Shown here: positions 45,317-55,923 of the stretch, one piece after another
How positions within the stretch are numbered: position 1 is the first letter of the stretch
Layout of the letters: each line of letters opens with the position of its first letter
Source: Cryptomeria japonica
Lineage: Eukaryota > Streptophyta > Pinopsida > Cupressales > Cupressaceae
Assembly: GCF_030272615.1 (NCBI RefSeq)
Contig: NC_081414.1
Coordinates: forward strand, 825,682,896-825,746,895
Length of the DNA: 64,000 bases
Direction of reading: 5' to 3'
Made by a program: the position numbers and the translations under genes
Notes under the pieces: model-generated
Databases searched by the model: none
What the model saw: the letters and a program-made list of their open reading frames with translations, nothing else
Told to the model about the DNA's origin: nothing

Positions 45317-45328
45317 ATCTCCCCCTTT
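45317..45328 (-). promoter_or_regulatory. Polypurine tract of the non-autonomous element
   Basis: On the minus strand this is AAAGGGGGAGAT, directly before the start of the 3' LTR. Confidence 0.8.
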
Positions 45329-45587
45329 GGCATTGATGGCAACACTTAGGAAAATTTTGACGTCTAAGTGTTTTTACAAAAAAAATATGCCATAATAAAA
45401 AATACTCCCCCTAAGCATATACACTATCCCTTTGCAAAAAAGAAAATGTATACTACTTCCTTACAGAGATAAACATGAGTATACATAGCATGCATCAAAA
45501 TTTTAAATACTAGAATACTTCTCCCCCTTTGCCAACAATGACAAAATACAACTGAATAACCCCTGTTTCTATTAGCTGAATAAATGT

Positions 45588-48500
45588 TTATGACAATAAA
45601 GAGTGAAACTTGTCAAAAACTGATTTAAAGTCCTGCATAAATTGCTTCATGGATAAGGACCATGACTCAAGTAATGAAGTAGCAACCTCAATCTCCGTTT
45701 GCATATGGGATACCTGTTCCTCCATGGCATCCAAAGTACTCATCTCTTGAGTAACCGTTAAGACATCCAGATTGAGATAGCACTTCTGAAGTATTTGCAG
45801 TCTTGGTAGTAGAACAAGTTGTAGTTCCTGCAAATCCTTGGTCCAGTTGCTGATCTCCAAATCAATTCTTGCAACCTAAAGTTGAAACCGGTGAACGGTT
45901 TTCCCATAAGCGATAAAGGAGTCATATGGGGTCTTGAAGGTGCTTATGAATGTCTGCAAATCAGTTTGCAGTTTGTCTTTCTGGGCAAGCACATCATCAC
46001 AAAATAGATGGGGTAGACATATCTTACTGAGCACCAATTTCCCCTCATCCATTGTATCTCTGATGTCCTTATGTGCCTTCTATAGATCAGACCAGAGCTC
46101 ATGTAACTTTTTCACCAAGGTAGTGTTTAAAGCCTTTTGATGCTCCTTCTTGGCATGGGCTTCAACAACCTCTTCCAGGCTTTGTACCTGGTCCTCCACA
46201 ACTATGCATAAGAGTTTCAGTTGGGCCAAAGAGGAATCGGTACTGGGGAGGTTGGTACTGGGTGTCAAACCGGTAAGAGTGTCCACTATAGCTTGGATCA
46301 CGTCTTGCTCCTTCTTCCTCCTTATCACCTCTAGGCGTTCTTGAGCAAGCTTAATGCTTTGTAGCAGCTCTGATTCATTAGTAGATTGGAGGTCAATGAG
46401 ACTGGTAATGCTAGCTGATTTGACTTGACTACTGGTTGCCTTTGGGGTCTCCACCTGTATGCTCTGTGCCACTTCCTCCTTCTCTTTGGCTCTTAACTTA
46501 TCTTCTTCTGCCTTCTTTTGCTCCTCTGCTTCTTACTTTCTTTTCTCTTCTTCCTTCTTCTTCTCTTCTTCTTTCTGCTCCTTTTCTTCTTCATCCTTCT
46601 TCTTCTTCTCTTCCTCTTGTTTCTTCTTCTCCTCTTCCTTTCTTTTCTTTTCCTCTTCTAGTTTCCTCTTCTCCTCCTCCTTTTTCTTTTCTTCCTGTTT
46701 TCTCTTTTTCTCTTCTTCTGCTTGTTTCTTCTTTTCAACTTCTTGTTTCTTCTTCTCTTTTTCCGCTTGCTCCTTGGCAGCCTTTTCTTTGTCCTGTTTT
46801 TCCTGTCCCACCGCTTCTGATGGTGTACCCAGAGTGACATTTTCACCATTCAAGGCATCAACATCAATAGGATCCATTTGATCAGTGACCTATTTTCCTT
46901 CACTATCATATACCTCATCCGGTTTATTGGTTTTCGGTTCTTGCTCAGCTTTCCTATTGGCTTCAGCCACTTGATACAACCTTAAAGCAATTTGGGCATG
47001 AGAGTGGGTATCTTTTACCACTACAGGAAATTTTCCTTCTAGTAACAAGAGTCTCCTTCTTCTCATGAAGAAGAGGCCCTTATATCTTTCCACTACTTCA
47101 TAAAGTTCAGTTTTAGGCACATTAGGAAAGTATTGTGCAAATACTTCCTCTCTTATTTCCCGTTCCATCTCTATGGCAATGCGCCACTTGTTATCTAAAG
47201 AATTATACAAAGAATCAGGTGCCTCAGGTTTAATTTCTGATGGCCACCGGTCATTAATACATAAATAATTGATAACTTCCTGTTCAGCTTCCTTCTTTTC
47301 ATCATCATTAAAATCATCAAAGCACTCTTTCAAATCACGAAGTACTTTTCTTCTAATATTTTTAATAGTTCTTTGACAATGTGTCAAAGGTTTGTAGGAG
47401 GAAATATCAATATTTACGGGTGCAGATGTTGCCAGTTCATTCTTTGTCTTTTTCCTCATTTGCCTAGTCTTCTTAGGTTGTTCTTTAGACACAGTGTCCT
47501 CTGAGTCTGGTGTGGTGTCTTTTGTCTTCCACTTTCTCTCAAAGACTTTGGTGGGTGCAGCTTCCAGTTTCTTCTTTGCTGGTGACCGCTTGGTCACTTT
47601 GGGACTTACTGTGGTAACCGGTGCCGATATTGAAGGCACTACCTTTCCCTTCTTTACTGACGGTTCTTCAACCAGTGTAACGCTTTCCAAATAGGTGCTG
47701 GTTCTTTTTGCCTTTGGATCAAGGATCGAGGCAAGTAGGGTAGAGGCATACCCATCTAGCATGTCATACATTACCTCATAGCCCATCGGTTCCACTTCTT
47801 CCTGTCTAGGCTCAACTGCCTCCATTATGCACTCATCAACTCCGATGGTGAAGCAGATGTCATCTTCATATTTCTTGACAATATCACCTGATATTCTCAC
47901 TCTTTGGCTCATTTTACATCTGAACTCATCAAAGTATTTGTTCAGAACTTCTAGATAACCGGTTCCAACCGCTTGAAGGCTTTCCTTGATTTGCTTTATA
48001 ACCGGTTGGTCGACAGACCACTGAATATTTCCGACTCCTGGGAAGTAACCTTGGAAGTAGAAGAACAACCCAACCAATAGTTGTCCAAACTTAAATCTCA
48101 AGGCATTGTCCTGTTTAATCGACTTTAGGTTCAGCAGAAGTTGCCTTTGCATACAGGTGCATAAGTCAAATGATGCATCTTCCATGATCATCTGGTAGGC
48201 AGCATTTATCGCTGCAGCAGAGACAAAATTGATTCTACTAGCATGGAGCGTCCGATATCCTATCACCATATACACATATTTGACTAGATTGTCCTTGATG
48301 GAATTGACAGTCATTCCCCGTGAGTCGCTCACAGAACCGGTGAGCTTGGTCATTTCCATCTTGCTGATCTTCCTTAGGGTTGGCACTTCATCGATATTAT
48401 AGAAACCGGTGATGGCATGAATTGCTTCCGGTGTGATGTCATGCGTCCGCTCTAAGTACATTTTATCACCGTGCACTTTTCTCAGAATGATGTGAATGTG

Positions 48501-48788
48501 ATCATCTGAAAACTCTTCAAGGAAATAGACTGCATTGTGAAGCTTCTTCTTTTCTAGGATGCGAAATTCTAGTTTAATCTTCTTGTCCTTCCTGCAGAAC
48601 AAACTCAACTGGGAATGGATTACAAGAGATCCTAAGTCTTTAATCTTGCAGTCAATGTAATCGGAAATGCCTTCCTCCACTATAACACTAACGGGTATTT
48701 GAGATAGGGCATTATATTTTGCCTTCCGTTGAATGAAGTCTACTGGATCAATGGGTGCACTAGGGCTAGAGTGTGATACGGAAGCCAT
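45588..48788 (-). pseudogene. Mobile-domain-like protein with Lys/Glu-rich and coiled-coil tail
   Basis: A single frame of 1,067 codons from ATG 48786-48788 to TAA 45588, with stops TAG 46890, TAA 46533, TAG 46080 and TAG 45876 and no frameshift. Residues 1-350 resemble a putative plant transposon protein/mobile-domain region (HDITPEAIHAITGFY, VYMVIGYRTLHASRINFVS, LLVGLFFYFQGYFPG). Residues about 400-470 are basic (KRSPAKKKLEAAP, KKTRQMRKKTKN). Residues about 640-760 are an almost pure Lys/Glu/Gln run with AEEEKKRK-like repeats. The rest is predicted coiled coil. Length and order match the ORF at 1418-4681. It has no recognised catalytic site. It may be structural, or a captured host-derived domain. 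Confidence 0.75.
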
Positions 48789-49289
48789 GATAAACAGAGA
48801 GATTTTGAGAAATACCTTCGTAATTCAAAATTTAGGGCTTGCAAATTACACTTCGTCACTCACTCCTTCGGTTGCTGAAATATTGCTTTATGCTCTACAC
48901 TTGACCGATTGATATTGGCTTCTGATTCTTCTTCAAGATTTTGAGAATTCTTCGAATTGCAATCCAAATCGCTTTTCATCGTTTAGTGCTTAAAAAAAAA
49001 ATTCTTCACTTGAGAACTGATAAGTGAAAAATGACTTGAAAAATCCTTTTAAACAAGTTCTCCACCTACCATAATAAATTCTCCACTATTAGGGCGTAAA
49101 CCCTAATTTGCCTTTTACCGTTTCTGGTCTTCTGCCAGTTGATAGGTATCACTTATCGGTTAAGGTCATTTACTGGTTTAAATCGAGGGTTTGAGATTTT
49201 TCACCGTTTGCTCCCCCTAAGCTTTTCTGATGCTTAGTTTGTTGGTTCAGTGACTTCCACACTGGGTGTAGAAACTGGTTCTTCTTGAG

Positions 49290-50512
49290 TCACTTCTTCC
49301 AGGTTTTCTTCATATCCATTTGAACGGTTTCAACATCTATCTTTCCTTTCGAAGTTACCGGTATATCATCCGATATATTCTTTCTCGTTCTGCAGAATCT
49401 TGCTATATGACCCAGTTTGTTGCAATGATAGAAAATCATTCCAGGTGCTCTCCAAGGTCCATTGTTCATGTTTCCATTCTTCCTTTTGCATGTTGCAGCA
49501 GTGTGACCATTAACATGACAGATCAAAAAGGTTTCTCTCCATCTAGTTGCCGCTTGATAGCCACTACTTCCTAACTAATAATTATAGGTATTAAACCGGC
49601 TTGGGTTCTAGTTCCCAAAGGGTTCAGAAAAAGTTCCTTTACTCCTTTGAGGATACCTTCCGGTGTTGTGCATGACAGACCTGCATTCAAATGCTCTATG
49701 CCCAAACTTGTTGCATGCATAACAATTACCATTGAATCTATTGGGTCTAGGCTTATCGTTTAGAAAATAAGGAAAGTTATTGTAAGCCTTACTTCTACAT
49801 ACATTAGCAGTGTGTCCTTCCTTGAGACAATTAAAGCAAACAGGTTTGAACTTTTGCTTACCTTTATCCTTTGGTGTCGGTTGTTTCTTTGATGCTCATC
49901 TTTTGTTCCAGAGGTCTCACCTTCCTCATATTCAGAGAAACCAAGTCCATTGGTATTCTTTACCGGTTTAGCTGACTCAAGCTTCTGCTCTATCTTGGCA
50001 ATGCTCTTATTGAATTTGGCAAGTATTTCCTTTGACTCAGTAAGTTCTTTGGTGATAGCAGCATTGGATTCCTTCAAGGTTGCATTCTCAGAAACAACCA
50101 TGTGTAGTTCACCTTGCATTTCTTCCTTTTCCATTTTATTTTCATGAAGATGAGCAGTAAGTGCACTGATCTCTTGCTTCAGCTTGGAGATCTCATGATC
50201 TTTGTCTTTTACCAGATCTTCAACTTTCCTCCGGTTCTCAAGTTCTTGACACATTCTAATAGTTAGTCCTTCAAGTTCCCTTCTTAGGTTGGCATTGGAC
50301 TCATTCAATTTTTCAACTTCTTGAACTAGGGCTTCCATGTCTGCTTCATCAGAAGAACTATTTTCAGTTAGCTCCATCAGTTCTTCAGCATGCTCTCTTC
50401 TTTTTGCCTGAGAGGCCTTATATTTGACTTTAATTTCATCATAGGCTTGCTTAGTCTGAGTGAGTCGATGAGTAAGTTCCCTCATAGTGTATTCCCCCAT
50501 ATCTCTTTCCAA
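49290..50512 (-). pseudogene. Gag-like coiled coil with zinc knuckles
   Basis: From the ATG at 50512 the protein has a coiled coil of about 190 residues (heptad-like Leu/Glu/Lys runs from about 50450 to 49960). A frameshift near 49895 then moves reading to zinc knuckles: CFNCLKEGHTANVC (near 49830), CYACNKFGHRAFEC (near 49700), a partial ICHVNGHTAATC (near 49515) and a last YHCNKLGHIARFC (near 49410-49430). The spacing is CX2CX4HX4C. This is the nucleocapsid part of an LTR-element gag and would package RNA. The usual N-terminal capsid domain is not recognisable. It directly follows the primer site. Confidence 0.78.
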
Positions 50513-50532
50513 GTGGTTAGACTTATAGAAAG

Positions 50533-50550
50533 GTTGGCTCTAATACCAAT
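50533..50550 (-). promoter_or_regulatory. Primer-binding site, initiator-Met tRNA type
   Basis: On the minus strand this reads ATTGGTATTAGAGCCAAC, next to the 5' LTR. It matches the common plant site TGGTATCAGAGC with one substitution. Confidence 0.85.
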
Positions 50551-51764
50551 TGATGAATACTAAGAGGGGGGTGAATTAGTATACCAAAAATTACTCTACT
50601 CAAACACTTTATCAGTCTAGCAGTAAACCGGTATAACAGTTTAATTAAAAAACTGGTTAACACAAATGTAAACCAAACAGCAAGTAAGGCATTCACCCAC
50701 ACAAGCACAATCACCATAACACAAGAGATTTTGACATGGAAACCCAAATGGGAAAAACCATGGTGAGATGAAACTCACAACTAACTATCTGCAGAATAGT
50801 AACCAGATCGGTTAAGGTCAGACCAGTTAAGGTCATACAATGTTCTTTACCAGAACAGATCCTGTTAGGAATCTCAATCTCTGTTAGGAGATAAGTCCGA
50901 TTAAAGACTACATTGTGAGAGGATTTTAGATCCACAAATGTGAATCACCTTGTTAGAGGATTTACAAAGGCTTTTCTGGGCCTACCCGATTAAGGGTTTC
51001 TAACTTGTCAAAGATGAGAGTAATCAACAAGTGAATGATCTAACAAATAGCATAGTCTGCTTGGTTAGATCCATGATAGATTATTGCTAATGCATTTCAA
51101 CATTACTTCAGTCTTCAGTAAAATCCACACTCGGTTACAGTACACAGACTTGATCTTTTTTGTTAAGATCGCATATTCAAGAACTCATCAACCACTTCAA
51201 ACCCTAACATCTACACACACACACTGAAACCTTAGACATGTCATCCTTAAAAGGAATCCGATTTCATGTCGGTCCAATAGGATTACATTGCAAGTTCCTA
51301 GGTTCATTGTATCTAGACACATTTGGTAACACGACACAAAATCACCGTCAAAGTGTCGGTGGATGGTAACTCATCACAAAGATATATCGGTTGGTAACTC
51401 ATCACAAAGTATTACCAGTTTATACAACTTTACCGATTACTGGTTGGTAACTCAATACCGGTTTGAAACAAATACCGGTTTAGCAGATTATCGATTGACA
51501 GAAATGAAGACTAGGAAAATGATAACTGTTGCTTCTAGTTCTTTTGCTCCGTTCCACTTGAGATCCTCGAACTGCTTGAGGTCCTCATGCCGCTTGAGAT
51601 CCTCATGCCGCTTGAGATCGGTAAACACTTTTTGCAAGACACCAATAGTCTAAAGACTATAACATAATACCGGTTGAGCATAACTCATACATACAAAAAG
51701 TGATCTCATAGCAAGTGTGTGTCCATCAATGACAATCACAACATAATCATAAAAAATGCCAACA
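50551..51764 (-). repeat. 5' LTR of the non-autonomous element
   Basis: 1,214 bp, pairing with 44100-45316. The right end CCAACA abuts the target copy GTCTG. It has the same 18-bp tandem motif (near 51556-51620) and ACCGGTT clusters. Confidence 0.95.
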
Positions 51765-54700
51765 GTCTGGTGGGTTGCCTCCAGATCTTCGTTATCTGGG
51801 GTTGTCTCTAGTCTTGAGACTAGGGATTATATCTTGTTTACTAACATCTATGCCCCCACTGATCTTCAGGGTAAGCAAAACTTATGGTTTCATATTTCTT
51901 GCATGCGAAGGCTGGTCCCTTTTCATCCTTGGATTATGGTGGGAGATTTCAATGCCATCCTTGAGTTGAGTGAGAAGAAGGGGTGTGTTATGCGATTGGA
52001 ACCTTCTTCTTTCCTTTTTTGGGATAGTAATTAAGCCTGGTAATGGTTTGTTCACTTGGAAAAATAGGAGGGTGGGGGAGTATTAGATTGCGGAGAGGTT
52101 GGATCGATTTCTGGTTTCCAGTTTTTGGGTTGGTGGGGGGTGGTCCACAAGTTCTGAGATTCTTGACTGGAGAGGGTCAGACCACTGGCCCATCAAGTTG
52201 GTTTCTTCTTCTGCTCAGGTCGCTCGCTCTCCTTCATTCAAATTCCAACTTATGTGGCTTCGGGACCCTGCTTTGCAGGCTCTTGTAGCAGAGTGGTGGA
52301 GGAAGGGGAGGCTGACCTTTGGCACTGCTATGTACACTTTTGCCAAGCAGTTGCAATTTGTTAGTTTCAGCTTAAATAGTGGAACCGTCAGTGTTTCGGG
52401 AACATTTTTCATGCTAAGAAAGCTGCTCAAATAGTGTTGAATGACATCACCAGTGAAATCAGAGAGCATGGTTTGTCTGAAGCCTTTCTTGGGGAGGAGG
52501 ACAGGGCTGTCAAGGCTTTAGAGGAATGGGAGTTTAGGGAAGAAATATATTGGAAACAAAGAGCTCGTATTGATTGGCTTCAAGTGGGAGATAAGAACAC
52601 TGCTTTCTTCTTCAACTCAGTGAAAGCAAGAAGACATGGAAATTCCATTCCTGTTCTGGTCAATGACAGAGGTGAGTAGTTATTATCCTTGTAGGAGATC
52701 TCTAGGGAGTCTTTACAATATTTTCGGTCCCTCTTCAGTGAGGATTCTCAGGGGGAATCGGTGGAGGAGAATCAGGTTCTCGCTTGCATTCCTTCTCTTG
52801 TTACTGAGGAGACAAATGAGTAGCTTATGGGTCCTATTTTGCTAGAAGAACGCGAGAGAATTGTTTTTCACATGAGGAAGGGAAAATCTCCTGGACCGGA
52901 TGGGTTCCCAGTTGAATTATTTCAAGATTTCTGGGATATCATCAAACTGGACTTACTTGAAGTAGTCCAGGAGTCCCAGAGGAATAAGCAAATGCTTCGG
53001 GCTTTGAATGTGACTTTCATTGCACTAATCCCCAAGTGTGATGGGGCCGACCAGTTACGCTAGTTCCACCCTATCTCTCTCTACAATGTGATTTATAATA
53101 TCATCTCTAAGCTAATAGCAGATAGGTTGAAGAAGTGTCTGGGGGATGTTATCTCTGAGGAGCAGAGCAGGTTTGTGGAAGGGGGCCAAATTTTGGATGG
53201 TGTGGTAATTACTACGAAGACCATTCATTCTATGACAACCTCCAAGGAAAAAGCTATGTTTATCAAGGTGGATATGGCTAAGGCTTACGATAGAGTTTGT
53301 TGGTCCTTCCTCCAGAAGATCCTCAGGGATTTTGGCTTTGCTGATGAATAGATCCAATGGGTTATGAGTTGTGTTACGTCTACCTCTTTCTCTATGCTAA
53401 TCAATGGAGATCATACTGAGTTGTTTAGTGCTTCCAGGGGTCTTCGCCAACGGGACCCCCTTTCCCCTTACTTATTCATTCTTCTGGCTGAGGGTCTGGG
53501 GAGGCTGATTAAGCATAATGTGGGTCTAGGTATTATTCAGGGTTGGAGTTGGGGTAATGACTTGCAGACGTAGTCTCATTTGCAGTTTGTTGATGACACA
53601 GCCCTGATGGGACTTGATCAAATCAGAGAAGCTACTAATCTGCATAAGGTTTTGGATGTTTATCTTGCAGCCTCGGGCCAGTTGATCAATGAGAATAAAT
53701 CTTCTATCCTCTTCTTCAACACTCCTGGAACTATTCAAAGGAGGATTTCTCTTATCTTGAGATTCCAAGTTGGCTCTCTACCCTTGACTTATTTGGGTAT
53801 TCCTATTTCTCCTGGTAACCCTCCTAGGGAGTCATGGCAGGGTATCTTGGATAAATTTTGCTCGAAGGTTGAATACTGGACACACAGATGGTTATCCTTT
53901 GCTGGGAGGGTTCAAATGATTCAGTCGGTAGTTCGGGCTCTTTAGATTTATTGATGTATGCTTCAAGTGGCTCCTAAGTGGTTCTTGAAGGGATTGGACT
54001 CTCTAGCAAGACAATTCTTATGGGCAGACAATCTATCCTCATCCAAATGGAGTCTTGTCAATTGGGACTTGGTGTGTATCTTGAAGCAGTCGGGGGGGCT
54101 TGGTTTAAGGCAGTTTATTTTATTTGGGGAGGCTCTAGCGGCTAAATTGTACTGGAGGTGGTGTGTTGAGTAGGATCAAGGCTGGGCTAAGATTTTGGCC
54201 TACAAATATATGCAGAGGATCCCGATGGAGGAAATTCCAAGATATCCGCTTTAGGGAAAAGGCTCAACGATTTGGTATACTCTCAAGAAGGGAGCTTCTC
54301 TCATTAAGGAAGGACTCTTTTGGATTTGCAGGAGGGGGGAAGAGGTCCTTTTCTGGAATGACTCTTGGGATGGATACCCCCTCATCCTTGATTAGTTTCC
54401 TAACCTTGGGAATCCTTGCCAGATATTTTTAGAGTCGGGGTGGTCAAGGGTGAGTGACTTCAAGGCTGTTTATAGGTGTGGGCGGTTGGAGTTGGAGTGG
54501 TGGAAGGCTCCTAATGAGTGGCCGATTGCTGGGATGGAGGAAAAATGTGTTGAGTTGCATGGCATTCTGGCGAGTAGACACTATAGTTCCCTCAAGGGTA
54601 GGGATGGACTTGCTTGGTCTCTGAATCCTAAGGGTGTCTTTACTGTGGCTAGTGGATACTGAGAACTGTTGAACCGAAGACTAGAGGGAAGAGAGGTGCA

Positions 54701-55752
54701 CTGGTGGAAACAGGTGTGTAATAATTTTTCTTGACCATAGTGTAACTACTTTGCTTGGACTTTGGCATTGAATATATGCCTAACTTGGGACAATATTTGC
54801 AAGCGGGGATTCTTGAGGCCTTCTATTTGTGCTTTGTGTGGTAATGGGGAGGAAGATTCCTCACACCTGTTCTTCAGATGTCCCTTCTCTTTGCTTATTT
54901 GGCATTACTAGTGGGGGTGTGGAAGTACCCTTGTGTTCACATGGATTCTCTGGTGGAGTTTTGGAGCAGTTTGGGCAGACCCCCTATCTTGTCCTCCTTC
55001 CTCTAGACTGTCTAGTATATTGAGCCCATTTTCATACTATGGCAGATCTGGCTCGAGAGGAACAGGAGGATCTTTTGTGAGCTTAGACTGTTAGTTCAAC
55101 AAGTGTGGAATAGAATCATTGTTATGATTCGGGAGACGGTGGAAGCTAAATGTGAGGTGAATTTTCCTTTGGATAGAGATGAGGTGGATATTGTGAGTAG
55201 GTTTGGATGGCAGGAGTTGTCTCCCACCTTAGCTTGTGTCAGAAGAGGTAGACGTGCTATGAAGAAGGTTCAAAGGGTGGGAAGGTGGATACCCCCTCAT
55301 GATGAGTTTATCAAGATTAACACCGATGGCTCCTCTAGGGGTAACCTAGGCCCTGCTGGGGTTGGTGGTGTTGGTAGGAATTGTATGGGGGAGGTGGTTT
55401 TCTTCTTTTTGGTGCATAAAGGGCAGCAGTCTAATAATTTTATGGAGGGATTTGCAATTCTCTATGCCCTGGAGCGTGCTTGGGAGTTGGGACGAAGGAA
55501 GGTTATCTGTGAATCGGATTCACAAATTATTGTTAACTTGTTGACAGAGCAGAAGGTGAGTGAGATTCATTGGCAGTTGGCACATATTGTTAATCAGATT
55601 CTTCAAATTAGTTCTTTAATGGAGTAGGTGTCTTTCATCCACATTCCTCGTGAATGGAATAGAGTAGCAGATTGTTTGGCTAAGTGGGCCTCAGAACATG
55701 GTAGTGATTGGAAAGTTGAAGGTTTGGAGCATCTCTCCTCAAATTACTGTTA
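51765..55752 (+). pseudogene. LINE ORF2, remaining endonuclease, reverse transcriptase and RNase H
   Basis: Reading resumes after the insertion with the rest of the endonuclease (TNIYAPTDLQ, IMVGDFNAILE). The RT runs 52827-54173 with KGKSPGPDGFPVELFQ, FIALIPKCDGA, PISLYNV, AMFIKVDMAKAYDRVCW, GLRQRDPLSPYLF and the catalytic FVDD (near 53586-53600). Zinc-binding residues CALCGNGEEDSSHLFFRC lie near 54833-54885 (zf-RVT). RNase H at 55103-55740 has INTDGSSRGN, ESDSQ and HIPREWNRVADCLA. Stops (for example near 53061, 53349, 53571, 53943) and shifts near 54170 and 55080 break it. Reverse transcription would occur on nicked nuclear DNA. Confidence 0.9.
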
Positions 55753-55910
55753 GGTCTTGCAGAAGATTTTTGCTGAGGACATGGATAGTTATGAAGCTAG
55801 CTGATCTTGGGTTGGGCTTGTGGTTCATTTTTGGGGCCTTGGGGCTCTGGTTCTCTTTGTAATTCTTGTGTCTGATTTTCAATAAAGTTTTTACCCCCTT
55901 TATTAAAAAA

Positions 55911-55923
55911 AGTGTCATTTCTA
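55911..55923. repeat. Probable target-site duplication of the LINE, right copy
   Basis: AGTGTCATTTCTA follows TTTATTAAAAAA directly. See the left copy at 42010-42022. Confidence 0.6.

Larger units (their letters stand above)
44100..51764 (-). mobile_element. 7.67-kb non-autonomous LTR retrotransposon carrying a mobile-domain-like ORF
   Basis: LTRs at 44100-45316 and 50551-51764 start TGATGAATAC and end CCA[G/A]CA. A perfect 5-bp target duplication GTCTG flanks them (44095-44099 and 51765-51769). On the minus strand the order is 5' LTR, primer site, gag-like coiled coil with zinc knuckles, a 1,067-codon ORF, polypurine tract, 3' LTR. No protease, RT, RNase H or integrase motif was found. The LTRs differ at several positions per hundred in places, so this insertion is not recent. 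It sits in the LINE endonuclease domain. Confidence 0.93.
42023..55910 (+). mobile_element. Plant L1-type LINE, interrupted by an LTR element
   Basis: The order is a GC-rich 5' region, ORF1 with a CCHC knuckle, ORF2 with endonuclease, reverse transcriptase, zinc-binding region and RNase H, then a polyadenylation signal (CAATAAAG, near 55880) and an A-rich end. The 7.67-kb insertion at 44100-51769 splits ORF2 in the endonuclease domain. Removing it leaves about 6.2 kb, the normal length for a full plant L1. Stops and frameshifts in both ORFs make it inactive. The exact 5' end is uncertain within 42023-42090. Confidence 0.9.

Noticed and set aside
46436-46881. Plus-strand ORFs of almost only Ser, Phe and Leu
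   Set aside because: They are the complement of the Lys/Glu-rich tract on the minus strand and have no motif.
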